Position numbers and translations under genes: made by a program. From Eurosta solidaginis (taxonomy: Eukaryota > Arthropoda > Insecta > Diptera > Tephritidae): a DNA stretch of 64,000 nucleotides. Numbering within the stretch: the stretch's first letter is position 1; each line of letters begins with the position of its first letter. Below are positions 22,461 to 34,999 of the stretch, piece after piece. A model generated the notes under the pieces. The model did not search any database, was not told the origin of the DNA, and saw only the letters and a list, made by a program, of their open reading frames with translations. Location of the stretch: contig NC_090319.1 in NCBI RefSeq assembly GCF_040869045.1, positions 346,684,302 to 346,748,301 on the forward strand, written 5' to 3'.

Positions 22461-23398
22461 GGTCGGAAATCGAAAAGCGTATATACTTTTAATTCTTGCT
22501 TCCCATCCAGCTAAATATGCTAACAACTTTTTATTCACAGCATTCGTTAAATACACACACATATGTATATTCGAGTTCACAGAAATGTTAAATTGTTAAG
22601 CCGCGGGCATACTCTAATTTCTTACAATTTATTTGAATAGTTAAGTTGTGCTCTGCTATGCCACATTGGCTGCTTGCCATAAGTCAAAATAAAAATCAAT
22701 TCATCCACTGCGTGCGAGCAATCAATGCCTTCCAATTTAAACGCTAATTTATATATATTCTTCTGCATTTCTTCGTAAATTGTCTGGGAATATTCTTTAT
22801 AAAGCTACTTCGTTTGATTGCTCAACAATGGTAATTAGTCCATAAAAATCATCACATTCAATATTATTGAACTTTTAATCGACATGATGATGATGAGCGA
22901 CTCTTGCTTCGAAATCTTATTGAACATCTCACAGGAGGATAGATTGGTGAAGTGGGTTGAGTGGCTCAAGCAGCTGAAAATAATTGAGCCATGAATGTCA
23001 ACTTTTATTGCGGTTTCGTTTTATTTATTTTGTTGTTAAGTCTAATTATTTTTTATTACTCAATTCGATATTGCATATGTATGGGATGTGACACAGGTTC
23101 GGTCAATTTTGAAAAATCAAGATTTGTTATAGTTCATTTTAATTACTATATTTTAATATTTTAATAAATATATCAATGGAATCCAAAGCTATAGGTTCAG
23201 ATAGAAGTTCGCCTTGATGTATAGTGAAACTCTTTTTGCGTCATCCTCTGGTTAATTTGGTTTGAAGATAAACCGGTTTCGGTGTTGTGCCATCTTCAGT
23301 GACACTAACTTGGCAAGGGATGACGACAATTTGGTCCAATATACGTCAATTGTCTACCCTGTCGGAAAATTAACAAATTTCGACAATAACGAACACAT
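22461..23398. other. Noncoding interval
   Basis: No gene or named repeat recognised. Confidence 0.5.
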
Positions 23399-23820
23399 GT
23401 TGTTGTTTGTAGCGATAAGGGCACTTTTCGAAGGCCTTGGGGAGTGTTATCGATGTTGATGGTCCTTTGCTGACTGCAGATCTGGTACGTTCCGCTAACA
23501 AGCACCACCAAAGTACTAGGTACCGACCATCTCGGGAACGATTTAGTATTACCACATGAAAGCTTCTATGCCATACCGCCCTCCTACCCCATTGATCCAT
23601 GAGGAAATTCGGGTCGCCAGAGCCTCGGCTGCTAAACAACAGTATTCGCCGCGGGTAGGTGAGATTGACAATTGGGTTCGATTAGCTATAAATTACGCTG
23701 GCAACCCCTTGAGAAGGGTGTGCTACACAGCCCTTTAAATCAATTTGTTATTTTAGTCGCCTCTTACGACAGGCATACCTGCCGCCAGTATAATCTAAGC
23801 CCCCCTAACCCGCTGCGGGG
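23399..23820 (-). mobile_element. Short interspersed element 'family B', near full length
   Basis: The minus strand runs from the head GCAGCGGGTTAGGGGGG, through TGTCGTAAGAGGCGACTAAA, to the conserved tail hairpin region and degenerate (CAA)n at 23399-23407. It helps define the full length as about 420 bp. Confidence 0.8.
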
Positions 23821-23918
23821 AGTAATGGCCATATCATTGTTGTCTGTATATTAAACTAAGATAACTGAATTGAATATTATGGCGGCCAGCATGTCTTTCC
23901 GCGAGAGTTTTTTTTTGG

Positions 23919-25340
23919 TTTAGGTTAGATTAGGTGGTGTTACCTACTTGAACAAATTAAACATCACCACGACACTGTATTGTTTCTGATCACCTGTTTT
24001 ACATATCTTTGCGATAATAATGATCTTCAAACTGTGCCCTAGTAATCGTGAAATGGTTCGAATCCGTAGAAGGACGAACGATTATTAGGCCCCAATGCAC
24101 GGCGACCTTTATTTAGATCTATTGTGCTTAATACTTCAGTTAATTACTGTATGTGGAGGCTTTTAATATATTTAAGTATCTTCAGGCTTCGTACCCATTT
24201 TACCAAGTGAATTGAGAATCATGACACCCAGATGGGAGTCTCTGCCATGCCAGAGCAACAGATTCTCAGAGAATGTTAATCGGCGTTTCATACCCCAGCT
24301 CACTTATGCAACAGATTTGTGTATCGCATAGATTTAATTTACTTGGGTGATATCGTAAACTACAGCGCCCCAGTGAGAGTTGGTGATACCTATCTACTTA
24401 GCTGATACTCTCGTTGCAGGGAGTATAAACAATTTGACCTGTCTTTGCCCTAGCCATTTAATACGGTATTGTCTAAACTACCTTGTTTCACAATTACTAA
24501 TGGCTTCCTTAGTGTTTGACTTTTTGAGTCCACAGAAGAGCTCTGGACTATGCTTCGTAGCATTCTGGAATGCTTCGATAGCATTTTGTTTAGCTCAATA
24601 GTATGCATGTTCATTAATTAATAAATCATTAACAAAACTTTTGTTTTTGGGCTCCTGGGTCATTTGGGACTCCTATGTATTAATTCACTAGCTTCGAAGT
24701 TATCGTGTAAGACTGCAAGGCACGCACGGCTGCCTGGATGTCTGACACAATGAGGATACTCTTCGACGATAAGCTGCTTCATAGATATGCTCTACTGCCA
24801 ACTTCTATTGCAAAGATTTCTGCCTGAAAAAGAGTGGAGTAGCATCCCATTGGAATCGATTTCCTGAAGTTCGGCCCATGAATGCCAGCTCCCGTTTTAC
24901 CGTCTTCCAATTTTGATCCATCCATGAACCAGACTTCTGAGTTAGTGTCTGTATACGGATTCCCTCTTTCTCAAAGAGCTCTGTCCACAATGGATACCTA
25001 AAAATGCCTTGAGATTCTAAGCGTGGAGGCCTTTTTATCATGTAGTTACAATTACTTCCAATGACTTCTTATCACTTTCATATGCCCTGTCATGTTTCCG
25101 CTCTTTATCTCAGAGATATTTTAAAGTCTTAGTGCAGCAAGTGTTGCATCTTTTTCTATTAGAATAGGGAAGGGAACTAGTTCTCACCGCACTCGTTATG
25201 CCAATGCAAACTGGTCGATGCAATTTGCTTAATTTTAGATATCGGCTCTAGAAATTTTAGTAAACTGGGAGGCGACACACCCCTGCAACCCGGTTCTCAA
25301 GTCGTTAAATTCTATACGGTTTCATAGACCAAGTTTTAAG
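23919..25340 (-). pseudogene. LOA/I-group retrotransposon relic, RNase H and 3' end
   Basis: On the minus strand LHRPVCIGITSAVRT matches LVSVQRTALIGISGALRT of the 16.3-kb element. The RNase H core follows: EVWFMDGSKLEDGKTGAGIH (about 24930), YSTLFQAEIFAIE, and SILIVSDIQAAVRALQS with the catalytic aspartate, then VPNDPG. Beyond about 24650 there are many stops. The 3' UTR ends CCTAATCTAACCTAAACC at 23919-23935, the same tail as the 16.3-kb copy. No duplication resolved. Confidence 0.7.
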
Positions 25341-26804
25341 CAGTTTTGAAAAATTGGAGCCTTAAATAAAATTATAACCCTTAATAAACACATTTACTTC
25401 ATCGAACTTTTGTTGGTCGTTCCCAAAAGCTTTTGTAGCATACGCGTATATGCGGCTTGATTTTATTTATCCCTTTCGACTGAGTTTAATCGAGCTCGTT
25501 GTAGACAATTAACTAATATGGCACTCATAAAATTGAAATTTATCACCAATTTTGTAGAGCAGTAAGGAAAACAAAGAATCACAACGACAACAAAAAAGTC
25601 ATAAACTCCAAAAAGAAAAGCTATAAATTTTCATTAGAATTGGAAATACGTAAAACTAATTTATAAATCGTAGTTAAGTATATCTTTTTTTTTATTAAGT
25701 GCATGATTAGTGCCATCATTCAAAGAAACTCGAAATAAATAGAAAAAAACAGTGATTAAGCCTCAATAAAATGTCAAATATAAATTCAATAACAATATCC
25801 ATTTCTTCACCCACTCCATATCTTAACGAAGCAAACATTCAAGAAGTTCACCAAAATCTTCATCCTCTATTAACTTTCCCATCACCATTGCGTTTTAGCA
25901 ATTTTTCAATATTCTTAAATATTTCCTTTTTTTCCCATCACAATGAATAATTTCTTTAATTTCCACTTGACTAATCGACACAATCAATGCGAATGCATAA
26001 GCGAATACATAATTATCATCAATTCTTTACGCTCTAATGCCTTACACGTTCATGCCTTCTTCATCCGGTTGCCGGTGTTGCACGTGCGCTTAAAAGGTTC
26101 CTCTTCTTGCGTTTGGCAGCTTTGCATTCGACGTTTTCAAACAACTTGCCCTGCATCAATTTGGCGCTGTGTTGGCGACAAATGTCATTTCACGCAGCTT
26201 GTTTTTCCGCATAATCTTCAAACGTTATTGACATTTGCCTTTGACTAATGATTTTTCACCCTACTTTTGTTATATGCATCCCGAGACAATCACAACTGTG
26301 CCCTTGTAGGTCTATTAATTCAGATACGTTTTTTGTGATGCTGTCAATTATTTGTCATACTCCTGTCAAATTATATTTTCAAATTAAAAATATTAACGAC
26401 TAACAATAGTTCAACAGACATTTCGGTATTACACTTGATGCTTAAATAATGTAGGTGATTCCTGAGGAAAACAATTGGTTTTTATGCAAAAAAAAAAAAA
26501 AACTTTTTCAGACGTCATGAGTTGCCTTTATAAAGTTTTTTCCTGTACCTTTGAGGTTAGAATGTACTCGATCTAAACTGCCAGTGGGCGCCTACTCCGA
26601 TATATTTTAGAATTACTGGAAAAGCAATAAGAATTGAGATACGTCACTGATGTACGTCATCTTAGCGGAGATCTAAAACATGTAGAGATACATAAACTCA
26701 AAGCTTAAAATGTGCGCATGCACCGACTCTATCCAATTCAGCTTGTGACTTTGGTTTGAAAAGCGCCTTTAGGTGTTGCGATAACCTTACCATCATCAGT
26801 TATT
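25341..26804. other. Noncoding interval
   Basis: No gene recognised. Contains a 15-A run near 26487. Confidence 0.5.
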
Positions 26805-27282
26805 TGCGGATCACCGCCTAAACGATTTTGACCTTTTCGTGACAAGTCACGCCAGCTATCCCTGTTTCCCGATAGCTGACGCCAATTGGGAGCACCAAGT
26901 GAGGTCAAGTTTTCCTTCCTCTTTCTTTGCTTTCAAATTGCGATGTCGACTGAAATAATTTCTTAGCCAGAGCCTCTTCGTCCATTCGCATAACATGACC
27001 AAGCCAGCAAAACTTTGGATATTTATTCGCTGCACTATCGTCATATCTGCGTAAAGCTCATACAGTCCATCATTATACATTCTACGATACTCGCCGTTAG
27101 CACCTCGAATAGAGTCTTAAATCTACCATCTCTCTCGAACACTTCAAAAGAGATTTCATCTTCTTTCGACACTGTCCATGATTGCGAGCCATGCATCAGG
27201 ACAGGTATGATGAGCTACTTGTATAAGGTTGGGATCCAGATTAACATAGTGCGCAAATTCAACATGCGACTGAGAAGGCATC
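26805..27282 (-). pseudogene. RTE-clade retrotransposon relic (copy 3), C-terminal part
   Basis: Collinear at DNA level with 3388-3880. The minus strand shows YNDGLYELYADMTIVQRINI, the remnant of RLRWLGHVMQM, and upstream the region equivalent to YGAETWTM. Several frameshifts. It ends at the family B element. Confidence 0.75.
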
Positions 27283-27629
27283 TTAATCTTAATCGCCCAG
27301 CGGGTTAGCGGGCTTAGTATATACGCGCTGTATTTATGCCTATCGTAAGAGGCGAGTAAAATATCAAATTGATTCAAGGGGTTACCAGCGCGATATATAG
27401 CTTATCCAATCCAATTGTCAGCCTCACCTTCCCCTGGCGAATCCTGTTTCACTAACAGCCAAAGCTCTGGCGATCCCGAACTCCTGATGGATCTGAGGGA
27501 TAGAAGGGCAGTCCGGCCTAGAAGGTTTCATGTGGTCATACCAAATCGTTCCCAATATGGCAAGGCTAGTGTCTTTATGGTGCTTTTTACAGGAACGTAA
27601 AGTGTCCTTATCGCTATAACAACAACAAC
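27283..27629 (+). mobile_element. Short interspersed element 'family B'
   Basis: It contains the CCCAGCGGGTTAGCGGGC head, ATCGTAAGAGGCGAGTAAAA, and ends TATCGCTATAACAACAACAA. The flanking 8-bp repeat AAGGCATC at 27275-27282 and 27630-27637 is a probable target duplication in the RTE relic. Confidence 0.8.
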
Positions 27630-27719
27630 AAGGCATCCAAATAGTTATCGTTACTAAGCAAGCGTATGGTAAACATCGGAGGACCAACACAAAACAAAAA
27701 AACTGCTGATAGTTATAAC

Positions 27720-28320
27720 TCTAAGCAGGTTACTTTATGGCACCGAAGAAAATTGTTCTAAGCTTCTGACAGCTGTATAGTGAACAGCAGCTCAGAGAGT
27801 AGCCTTCGTTTATCACACTGTATCAGGACCACCCGTATAAGTGCTAAGCGGAACAATCCCCAGAAGAAGAAGTGTATGGGAAACAAAAAATTAGACGAAT
27901 CAAGAGCGCATGAAAGTCGTTAGCAAAGAGAGCAGAAAAAAAATATTTGGATTGTTAGAAGAACGGTGGGAAAATGAACAATGAGGAAGATGGCCAGCGA
28001 AACTAGTAACAGATGTGGAAGAATGGAGAACAAGAAGCTTTGTCGAAGTAAATTACTACGTGACCCAATGCTTTCCGGGCACGGGTACTACAAAAAATTG
28101 TGCAGGGCATAAAAAAAACGAAGATCCCATCTGTGTTAACGGTGCTGCAGACGTGCTGAACACAGAAGAATGCTTTTGGTGGAGCCAAAACCGAAAATTG
28201 CTCGAGGAAAGAGTAGGCCAAATCACTGTCGATACTGTTACAGCAAAAATGCCAAAAGAGTGGCAACCAAGCCGTCGCGCTCATTTTAATTTTCCTAGAA
28301 ACTGGCGGGACGCGACCTAA
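27720..28320 (+). pseudogene. R1-clade non-LTR retrotransposon C-terminal relic
   Basis: The frame 28015-28320 reads EEWRTRSFVEVNYYVTQCF, then DVLNTEECFWWSQNRKLLEE and VGQITVDTVTAKM. It resembles the segment after RT in R1-group elements (YYLTQ…TGHG, a Cys/His zinc knuckle, then GQITVDNVxxKM). The zinc ligands are largely lost. Upstream (27770-28010) frameshifted remnants include KKIFGLLEERWENE and GRWPAKLVTDV. Confidence 0.7.
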
Positions 28321-29530
28321 AAAGCGAGAAATATGGAATGCCACCATGACGTAATTCGAAAGCGGTTTCGGGGGCGCAAATGGGGTGGTTTTTAGTTCAC
28401 CAACCCACGGCTGCTGTGACGTCAGTAACTATGTTGTATTACTTTCATCCCAACCCGAGGAGCTAATGTTTCTGGCATCAGTCAGCCAAAGTTTCATTTT
28501 ATATTATAATACAATTTTAAGAAGGGGAAAATAATAATGAAATAAAAATAAAAATCGCGAGATAAATAGGAGCACCTAAACTGAAAATAAATCAAAGAAG
28601 AAATATTTATTTGCCATCATAAATTTTTAACTTGAACAAAATAAAATATTTGGAAAATCTTAGCTGAGCTGGAAAGTGCAAAATTTTCAACCACAGCGCT
28701 CACCAAATTATACTAGAATTGAATACCAATCTGCCGTTGTTTGGGAAAATCCTTTTTATGCCGATATATACATAAATAAAATTTATCCCATAGCGTAATT
28801 GCATAGATAATTTTATTACTCAAGTATTCAGAAAACTCAATTTTAATGCTTAAGTAAGCTCATTAATATCAACTAAAAGTAATTAACTTAATTTCAAAAT
28901 CGCAAAGACGCCTCAAGACATAAAGTTATTAAAATGTCATATAGATAAACATACATACATATTGGACATTTATATAATATTGAAGATCACTAAAGTGCGT
29001 GTGTGTGATCAGACATGAATTCAATACAAATATATGGATTGCATATATGATTTAAGCTACTATTATTTCTCAAGCGACCGGAAAACTAACGAAACCAAAA
29101 CAACATTAGCGTCAAAAGCATTAAGTGCACTTCTCCTAGTGTTGACAGGGTGAGCGATGATAGCAATTATGATTCATTGAAAGTTATCACTGGTAAAGGG
29201 ACTACTGTAAACGAAGGGGTGACATAAGATTAAGATTATAAGTTGACCTTATCACCACCTCAAACAGCCGCAATGTCAGTTGAAGTTATGGCCATATGAA
29301 ATGGTCGCAATGTTACAATGTACACAATATTGCTATTATGAGCATCCTGCTTTTCCGAAATGGTAATTTTTTTCTCAAGTGGACATTGAGTGATTAATTT
29401 TCGCTTTCCCTTTCCTAAATTTTGGTTTCGTTATTGTGAAAAATCGAATACAAAACTAGTGCTCTTCGTGATAAGACTTTGGAACGAAAAATCTCTAATT
29501 TTCAAACGGTTTTAATTAGCTTGACTTGAC
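28321..29530. other. Noncoding interval
   Basis: No gene recognised. A GGCT tetranucleotide run lies at about 29532-29552, just before the satellite. Confidence 0.5.
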
Positions 29531-29579
29531 AGGCTGGCTGGCTGGCTGGCTGGGCAGCACCAATTTTGTAATTGAAATT

Positions 29580-30300
29580 TAAGTAACTTCCTAAGCTACA
29601 AGCTTGAAACTTGGAATATACTTCAGAATCCGATGACAAGCCAATAATAAGAAAAAAAACTCCGATAGGTGGCGCATGGATCGAAATATTTCAAAAAATC
29701 GTATTTGGAACACATAATACATGCATGAATAGAATGTGACCTGTGAAAAAATCGCCGCTAGGTGGCGCAGGTTTCGAGATATTCAAAAGAATCGTATTTG
29801 TGATCCGATTTGGAAACACATAATACATACAAGAATAGAAAGAGACCTATGAAAAAATTGCCGCTGGGTGGCACAAGGATCGAGATATTCAAAAAAAAAA
29901 TCGTATTTGTGTTCCGATTTGGCTCATATTTGGAACGCATAATACATACATGAATAGAAAGCGGCCTGTGAAAAAAATCGCCGCTAGGTGGCGCAAGGAC
30001 CGATATATTCAATAGAATCGTATTTGTGGTTCGATTTGGAAATACATAATACATACAAGAATAGAAAGAGACCTACGAAAAAATCGGCGCTAGGTGGCGC
30101 AAGGATCGGGATATTAAAAAAATCGTATTTGTGTTCCGATTTGGCTCATATTTGGAACGCATAATACATACATGAATAGAAAGCGGCCTGTGAAAAAATT
30201 GGTGCTAGGTGGCGCAAGGATTGACACATTAAAAAAAAACTTATTTGTGGTCCGATTTGGGACATATTTGGAACACATATTACATACAGTTCGGTAGAAG
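29580..30300. repeat. Minisatellite with alternating period
   Basis: The word GGTGGC(G/A)CA occurs at 29668, 29761, 29867, 29987, 30093 and 30208. The spacings of 93, 106, 120, 106 and 115 bp reflect a dimeric higher-order unit in which every second monomer carries an extra GGCTCATATTTGG. Minus-strand ORFs of 64-98 codons follow from the repeat and are not genes. Confidence 0.85.
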
Positions 30301-30530
30301 TGACATCAAAATAGTTTGGAGTTCGAGGAGAGACAATCATATGTACGTATCGCAGAGTTGAGTAAAGTCTTTGGAATAATTACGTATTGAGGACTTAAAT
30401 TGTAACAAATTGTCAGGAAAGAGTCCTTGTAATAATGAGTCATCAAATGGACTAAATAGAATGAGAAATAATAGGCAATTAAATAAAGACTAAAAACTTG
30501 AAAATAAAATAATTAAAAAAATAATTTAAA

Positions 30531-30910
30531 TTAAACGGTTTTACTGAAAACAATACTTACATGAAGTAATATTAATACTAAAAGCTAGAAAATAATTAAA
30601 AAGTTCTTAGGTACTAGCCATCACACTCCTCATCAATCAAGGGCGTTGATCAGACAATTAAATAAAAGCGTTGACAGCGTCAAATTTCGATTGATAGTCT
30701 TATATAAGACCAACTTAGCCTTAATAAGGTTATGCTACGCCCCACATTTTTTGAAATTTCACGCGCCCAACGCTTTTATTTAATTGTCTGATCAACGCCC
30801 TTGATTGATGAGGAGTGTGATGACTAGTACCTAGGACCTACCTAATTATTTTCTACCTTTTAGTATTATTATTACTTCATGTAAGTATTGTATTCAATAA
30901 AACCGTTTAA
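30531..30910. repeat. Long near-perfect inverted repeat (foldback element)
   Basis: Arms at 30531-30673 and 30768-30910 (143 bp each) are reverse complements with few mismatches, for example CACACTCCTCATCAATCAAG on the left and its complement on the right. The 94-bp spacer contains further palindromes (AGTCTTATATAAGAC and CTTAATAAGG). Weak complementarity extends outward to about 30515 and 30925. Probably a MITE or foldback DNA element. Any transcript would fold into one long hairpin. Confidence 0.88.
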
Positions 30911-32119
30911 CTTACATTTTTTTTATTATTTTTCTTTATTCCAAATTTTCGTCGCTGTAGCAATTTTTCTAATTCTCGTTTCATTAAAGTGCAAAATCAG
31001 ATTGAAAGCTGAGTCCGCGAGTAACATAGCCAACTAAACGTGCAACCAGTCCCAAAGAAGTTTTTTTGCTTTTTATATAGGTGACTATTTGATACTTTTG
31101 GCATTAAAATACCAATTTAGAACAGTTAATCCACCTATCTGAGTCGTTGGCAAATCTGATGCTCGCTACACTGCCAGCTTTTCAGTATGCTGATAAGCAG
31201 AGGTATAGAGAGAGGGCTCAGTCTTCCGAATCATATAGCACAAGGGGTCCAAAATTTACCTTGTAGAGCTTGAATTCGTTCGCTGAGAAGTGGTCTACTA
31301 AGTCCAAAGTAGTTTATACTAGCTGTCATCATCATCACCCTGTATGTGTCAGTATCTTTGAGTTTATAAAGTTCTACATTTTCAAATACTCCAAAGTACT
31401 TTACATTGATATGCTCCAGTTAGCAAATAAGCGCTATCTAATATATAGGAGTGTGTATATGTGTGTGAGTGTTTGTACAAATGTGTCCTACTTTATAAAC
31501 ATTGCAAACTCCACTAACGAAGTTAGTTGAAAATGTTGCCAAAATGGTGTTTAAGCTGCTTGTGAAACTTGCATTCATCTACATACATACCTACATATGC
31601 ATATGTATACTTTAGCAAGTAATAATTAGATTTGAAAATTGAGATAATCGAGTGGACATTAAAATTTAACAACCATTCCGCTGTTTGAAATTTACCCGCT
31701 TCCACCTTCTAGTCGTTGACCCCCTTGATGTTAACCACGTAGCTGCATAGTTTCCATAAACGGAAGAGATATGCGCTGGCATCCGACGTTTGTTGAATGA
31801 GTGCTTGTGAACTCAATAAATTAATTACACAGACACTTTGTGCCACATGCACTCATATTAAGATAGTGTTAACTTTTCAGTTTTCACGTCAAGATATATG
31901 TAGCTATGTTTGTATTTGCTGTCCCATTGAACATTTTTATACCCAGCTGTTCTATGTAGCACCTATCGTCACTTTTCATTATGAAATGTGAGAAGGCTTG
32001 ATGGTACTACCGCCTAGTCTCCCGTATATTTTAATAGCTATTGCATACAATGCTCACTAATGTTCGTAGCCAGAAAATTGAAGTACACATTTTATACCTA
32101 AAACTATTTCAAAATTAGC
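30911..32119. other. Noncoding interval
   Basis: No gene recognised. GTGTATATGTGTGTGAGTG microsatellite near 31450. A short stretch at about 31258-31295 resembles the RTE word TTCGTTCGCTGAGA. Confidence 0.45.
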
Positions 32120-33110
32120 CTCAAAACTATACAGAAATTATCCGAATATTGTCATGATTCGATCCGATGTTAAAACAAAATATTTCGAAAATAGTCACGA
32201 AGTGATCAGAAGAGGTTTCGAAAAAGATCGTGAAAGTGGTCCCGAAATAATTTCGAAACGTCCTGAATGGTGTCGAAATGCCCCACACTGTCGAATGATC
32301 GAGCCGCTCTGAACAATAATTAATCATTCCGCACACAATCCGAAAACCGTCTCGAAATAATACTTAAAGTAATCTGGACATAATATTTCAATAATATCCC
32401 GATATGATTCAGAAATAGTAACAAATAGTACCAAATTGTTCACGAAATAGTTTGGAAGTAATCCCGAAAGGAATGCAATTACTCCGAAGAGGCGGGGAAG
32501 TTATCCCGAAAACTCTCCCGTCGTAATCGCTAAATGAACCCAAAAGCAATCCTAAAGTAATATCGATATAGTCCCGAAATAATCTCGAAACAAATTCTGA
32601 AAAATCCCATGAGTTTTCCGTTGTAGTGTCGAAAAGGTCGCGAAGTGATCGCAATTTCTTTTTCATTTTTCCAAAATTATTTAGGCCAGGAAATTCGGAA
32701 AGCAAACCTTGAACGATCGGAATGTTATCCCGAAACTATCCCGCAGAACCCCAAAGACGATACCGATATGATCACAAAATGGTCTTAAAAGCAATTCTTA
32801 AGTAATGTCGACCGGGTCCCGAAATGTTATCGAAAAAAATCAAAATATTCATAAGAGGTTCCCGTCATTGTGCCGAAACAGATACGAAGTTATCGCAAAA
32901 GCACTTCCATTTTGCCAATTGTTTGTACCCAAAGATACCTGAATAATACAGAAAGCTAACCCTAAACAATCGGGAGGTAGTCCCGATACAATCGCGAATA
33001 TATCTGCGTATTATCCCGATATGAGCGCCAAACGGTCCTACAATCCATTCAAAGTAAAAAAATATAAGTAATCCCAAGAGGTTCCCGTCGTAGTGCTGAA
33101 AGATCCATTG
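32120..33110. repeat. Degenerate tandem array built on CCCGAAA
   Basis: The word CCCGAAA (usually preceded by AT or GT and followed by a T/A-rich spacer) occurs at least six times exactly, with many variants. A longer unit is hinted at by GTTTTCCGTTGTAGTGTCGA (about 32606), GTTCCCGTCATTGTGCCGA (about 32860) and GTTCCCGTCGTAGTGCTGA (about 33082), roughly 220-250 bp apart. ORFs here are by-products. Confidence 0.7.
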
Positions 33111-33225
33111 TCCAAAAACTACATGCTCATTGTCCAAATAAAACCTAGAATATTTTTTTAATATGTAGAAAACTTGTGTCTTGTGAAATTTGTATCAATA
33201 TTTTCAGTACTGAGTCCTTTGGTGC

Positions 33226-33583
33226 GGCCACCGTGGTGTGATGGTAGCGTGCTCCGCCTACCACACCGTATACCCTGGGTTCACACCCCGGGCAAAGCAA
33301 CATCAAAATTTTAGAAACAAGGTTTTTCAATTAGAAGAACATTTTTCTAAGCGGGGTCGCCCCTCGGCAGTGTCTGGCAAGCGCTCCGAGTGTATTTCTG
33401 CCATGAAAAGCTCTCAATGAAAACTCATCTACCTTGCAGATGCCGTTCGGAGTCGGCATAAAACATGTAGGTCCCGTCCGGCAAAATTGTAGGGAAAATC
33501 AAGAGGAGCACGACGCAAATTGGAAGAGAAGCTCGGCCTTAGATCTCTTCGGATATTATCGCGCCTTACATTTATTTATTTTT
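33226..33583 (+). mobile_element. tRNA-derived SINE 'family A', full-length copy with duplication
   Basis: The 13-bp duplication AGTCCTTTGGTGC lies at 33213-33225 and 33584-33596. The 5' region is tRNA-like: an A-box-like segment in TGGTGTGATGGTAGCG and a B-box-like GGTTCACACCC at 33278-33288. The unrelated body includes GCTCCGAGTGTATTTCTGCC and CAGATGCCGTTCGGAGTCGG, and the tail is TTTATTTATTTT. It is noncoding and would depend on a LINE for mobility. Confidence 0.9.
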
Positions 33584-33644
33584 AGTCCTTTGGTGCTAAT
33601 ATATAAATGTTCGATTGAATTAAAGCTGTATAGCTTCACAGCTT

Positions 33645-33875
33645 CCCAAACCCAATAGTCAACCTATCCTACACGAGCGAAACCCCGTTACAAATTTAGA
33701 TTTATCAATCACATATTTAGCAGGCGAAGCTTTGGCGACCCCAAGATCCTAATGAAACCAGAAGGTAGTCCTTCCACCGATGGTCGGTCTAGTACCTTCA
33801 TGGTGTTTGTTACCGGATCTATGTCCGGCGAAGGATCATCGACATCGATAATACTCCCCAAACCATCGCATAGTG
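33645..33875 (+). mobile_element. Short interspersed element 'family B', fragment
   Basis: Matches the middle and distal part of the family (AAACCCAATAGTCAACCTA, then TCTAGTACCTTCATGGTGTT and ATAATACTCCCCAAACC) and lacks both the head and the CAA tail. Confidence 0.7.
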
Positions 33876-34999
33876 TTTTTACTGATAGAGGAAGAAGAAG
33901 ATGTATAACACAAATTTCTTTTCACAATCGACCTAACAGCACTACTTCAAAATCTTATTATTAAAGTCCACAACTGGTTATATAACATTTGGCTTCATGC
34001 GAACTTCCTTACATATCACATTAAGTATTTTGTCAATCTGTTTGTTTGTATTGTATTTTTGAAAGATAACCCATTTTTATTAGAGTTTTGCATTGCAGGT
34101 TCTTATGTTATCCTCTGAAATTTTGTGGTATATGCGAGCATTTTACTTAGAATTGAAAGTGACACTTAAAATTAAATGGATTTTGCAATTTGGCAAGCGA
34201 TTGTGTGAGGTTGGGTTGGGATTGTTACTGGTTTAGGATTATGTGGGTTATTACAAAGTGATTTTGGCTTGGTCTGAAGTGCAAATGTGGTTTGTGTCTA
34301 TTGAGCATTTAGAATTGGTTTGAAGTAGCAACTCAAATGTCCATGAATATATTAAATTTCTAATAAAATTTTCTTTTAAAGGCGTGAATCTAGGATATTC
34401 AATGCCAATTTTTCGGGGAGTTCTATATCAATCATAATTGCGTCTCATATTTGCAAGTCGATGAGCATCTCGTTATACTTAACTTCTTTATAAACCCTAC
34501 TTCAAATGCCGACATTTCAAAATTGTTGGCTAGTACAGGAAAAGGTGCCAGCATTCATCCGCCACTGTATTTTTTCATAAATTGAAGAATATTGAACAGC
34601 ATACAGATGTATTACCTCATGGGAACAAATTTCTTGTTGCTTTATTTGAAAATTACTTCGAAAGATTTGGACCGCTTAGTTATTTAAGAATTTGTTTGCC
34701 GAATCCGTTTTCTCAAGCAAAATCTTAGTCGAAATTAAAACCACTTATACCCAAATTCGAGACCCAAGCCCAAGCGTTGTTTAAAACCGGTTTTATTCCT
34801 TGGCTTTGTATCTGTGTGTGTATTGTGAGCTGTAGTTCTGCCTATATGTGTTTTTAACTGCCTTTGACGGTATAATAGATATTCATAGTATTTCGTAGAA
34901 TTAGTTCTAAAAAATAATAAAATTTACATTGCATTATATATCGATGTTAATTAAACAAATTAAAAATATATATTGATAACTTCTGCATTTCATATAAAC
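33876..34999. other. Noncoding interval
   Basis: No gene recognised. Confidence 0.5.

Noticed and set aside
29758..30340. Repetitive minus-strand ORFs with ILVPPSG motifs
   Set aside because: Generated by the minisatellite at 29580-30300.
29521..33110. CRISPR-like direct repeats
   Set aside because: Repeat spacing is variable, no conserved repeat/spacer alternation exists, and the window is eukaryotic.
33226..33300. Functional tRNA gene
   Set aside because: A- and B-box-like words are present but no cloverleaf forms, and the segment is the head of a SINE.
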